Part shown: positions 4,522 through 5,549 of the stretch, in pieces
Position numbering within the stretch: the first letter of the stretch is position 1
Layout of the letters: each line of letters begins with the position of its first letter
DNA from: CAKSHC01 sp045594545
GTDB taxonomy: Bacteria; Bacillota; Clostridia; Oscillospirales; UMGS1783
Assembly (NCBI GenBank): GCA_045594545.1
Contig: JAZNYQ010000115.1
Span: forward strand, 1 to 5,549
Reading direction: 5' to 3'
Length of the DNA stretch: 5,549 nt
Notes under the pieces: generated by a model
Seen by the model: only the letters and a program-made list of their open reading frames with translations
Database searches by the model: none
What the model was told of the DNA's origin: nothing
Made by a program: the position numbers and the translations under genes

Positions 4522-5549
4522 TTATTTGTTTTGAATAAGCGTGTCGATGCTGACGTTGCGGGAGTGTTGAATGGGCTGCCAGGTGAATTTGCGGTTGACC
4601 ATGATCAGGCAGTTGATGGGGATCCACGAGAGGATGAACACTGTAAAAAGCAGCATGCCGCTCGGGGTCTCCTTGGCCGAATGACCGTTGAGTTTTAAGA
4701 TCAAAGCGCAAACGATAAGGCCGCACACAAAGGTCAGGCCGAAGAGCAGCCAGCCGTAGGCAAAGATATACGAGAAGATGTCGTCGAGCTGAATACCCAT
4801 CAGCGAGAAGCACATCAGCAACACCGTCATGAATACCGAAACGACCTGCACGATGGGTGCCGAGTAGTTAAACGCCATATCGAGGCAGGATACACGGCCG
4901 GTCTTGAAGAAGGTCTTGAACAGTTTGCGAACATAGCTCATCCAGCACTGCAGGTTGCCCAGCGACCAGCGCTTGCGCTGACGGAAGGACACGCCGAAGT
5001 TGGTGGGCTGTTCGTCGTAGGTTACCGCTTCTTCTACATATTCGATCTTAACGCCGTTGAGGGCGCAGATGCCGGTGTATTCCACGTCTTCGGTCATGGT
5101 GTGCGCATCAAAGCCGGTGATGGCCAGCGCTTCCTTGGTTACCATGAAGCCGGTACCGTTGATGGAGGCCGAGAGCCCCACACGGGAACGGGCACGGTTG
5201 AAGAAGAAGTTTTGCAGATAGTAGAACATCGAGTAGCCGGCGCTGATCCAGTTGTCGGCCAAGTTCTTGCTGTCACGCTTGCACTGGGCGACCTTGGCGC
5301 CGCAGTTCATGGCATGGTTCATGTGACGCAGATAATCGGGATGCACGATGTTGTCGGCATCAAAGATGATAAACGCATCAATATCTTCACGCTTGGTGTA
5401 TTCTTCAAAGACCAGTTTGAGCACGTCACCCTTGGATTTTACGGTGTTGGGGCACTTGATGACCTCGCTGCCGTGGCGGCGGGCGACATATTCGGTGTTA
5501 TCGGTGCAGTTGTTCACCGCCGTATAAGTCGGATCGTAGCCATGTCGTT
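4522..5549 (-). CDS. Processive-type family 2 glycosyltransferase, 5' end outside the window
   Basis: The 341 visible residues run in frame to the right edge with no stop; the amino end, including the first nucleotide-binding strand, is missing. Visible GT-A/GT2 features are NNCTDNT (about 12-18), the metal-binding FDADN (62-66), the catalytic-base motif TED (152-154) and QRKRW (190-194), the Q(x)xRW signature of processive membrane glycosyltransferases such as cellulose and hyaluronan synthases. About three transmembrane segments follow (roughly 230-250, 257-281, 297-317), then a cytoplasmic tail with WQPIQHSR. It should sit in the cytoplasmic membrane and transfer sugar from a nucleotide sugar to a growing polysaccharide or a lipid; the substrate cannot be read from sequence. 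The in-frame GTG at 5517 is an internal valine, not a start, because family sequence continues upstream of it (GYDPTYTAVNNCTDNT). The gene is convergent with the XRE gene, and nothing ties it to the surface operon. Confidence 0.92.
   Translation of the reverse strand, partial: RHGYDPTYTAVNNCTDNTEYVARRHGSEVIKCPNTVKSKGDVLKLVFEEYTKREDIDAFIIFDADNIVHPDYLRHMNHAMNCGAKVAQCKRDSKNLADNWISAGYSMFYYLQNFFFNRARSRVGLSASINGTGFMVTKEALAITGFDAHTMTEDVEYTGICALNGVKIEYVEEAVTYDEQPTNFGVSFRQRKRWSLGNLQCWMSYVRKLFKTFFKTGRVSCLDMAFNYSAPIVQVVSVFMTVLLMCFSLMGIQLDDIFSYIFAYGWLLFGLTFVCGLIVCALILKLNGHSAKETPSGMLLFTVFILSWIPINCLIMVNRKFTWQPIQHSRNVSIDTLIQNK

Noticed and set aside
4427..4813. Minus-strand 128-codon frame over the terminators
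   Set aside because: It runs through both intrinsic terminators and lies in a different frame of the glycosyltransferase; composition is shadow-like.
5515..5517. GTG at 5517 as the start of the glycosyltransferase
   Set aside because: The frame stays open to the window edge and family-like sequence continues upstream, so the gene is simply cut by the window.

Overview
The window looks like a chromosomal piece from an anaerobic, probably gut-associated Firmicute (Clostridia, Oscillospiraceae/Ruminococcaceae-like). That assignment rests on a cohesin-type protein next to a dockerin protein, BspA-type leucine-rich repeats, strong GGAGG-type ribosome binding sites, and GH...C...CxxC surface repeats of a kind I associate with gut clostridia. 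No taxonomic marker gene is present, so this is inference.

Layout. Positions 1-120 form a perfect 120-bp palindrome. Its centre is the terminator of the first operon. Its outer arm mirrors the 3' end of the cohesin gene, so it is either a contig-end fold-back artefact or the junction with a converging copy of that gene. A three-gene minus-strand operon follows, read from right to left: a small cytoplasmic Cys-rich protein (3584-3985); a secreted LRR/Ig-like/dockerin protein (1506-3587), whose ATG overlaps the previous stop as ATGA; and a secreted cohesin-like protein with seven Cys/His repeats and a C-terminal membrane anchor (77-1492), whose Shine-Dalgarno starts on the previous stop codon (TAAGGAG). 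Positions 3986-4131 are a compact divergent promoter region. The minus-strand promoter is a perfect TTGACA-N17-TATAAT, and a 17-bp inverted repeat sits between the -35 and -10 of the opposing promoter. That promoter reads into an XRE-family repressor-like gene (4132-4458). Two back-to-back terminators (4457-4517) separate it from a convergent, 5'-truncated family 2 glycosyltransferase (4522 to the right edge).

How the parts may work together (inference): the cohesin protein would sit in the membrane with its cohesin outside and present the LRR protein through its dockerin, giving a two-part surface adhesin or recognition complex made from one transcript. The divergent XRE protein probably binds the inverted repeat, represses itself, and may also control the surface operon. 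The Cys-rich first protein has no recognised function. The glycosyltransferase appears to be a separate transcription unit. The dockerin gene is compositionally mosaic: an AT-rich centre lies between GC-richer signal-peptide and dockerin ends, as expected if the recognition part has been exchanged.
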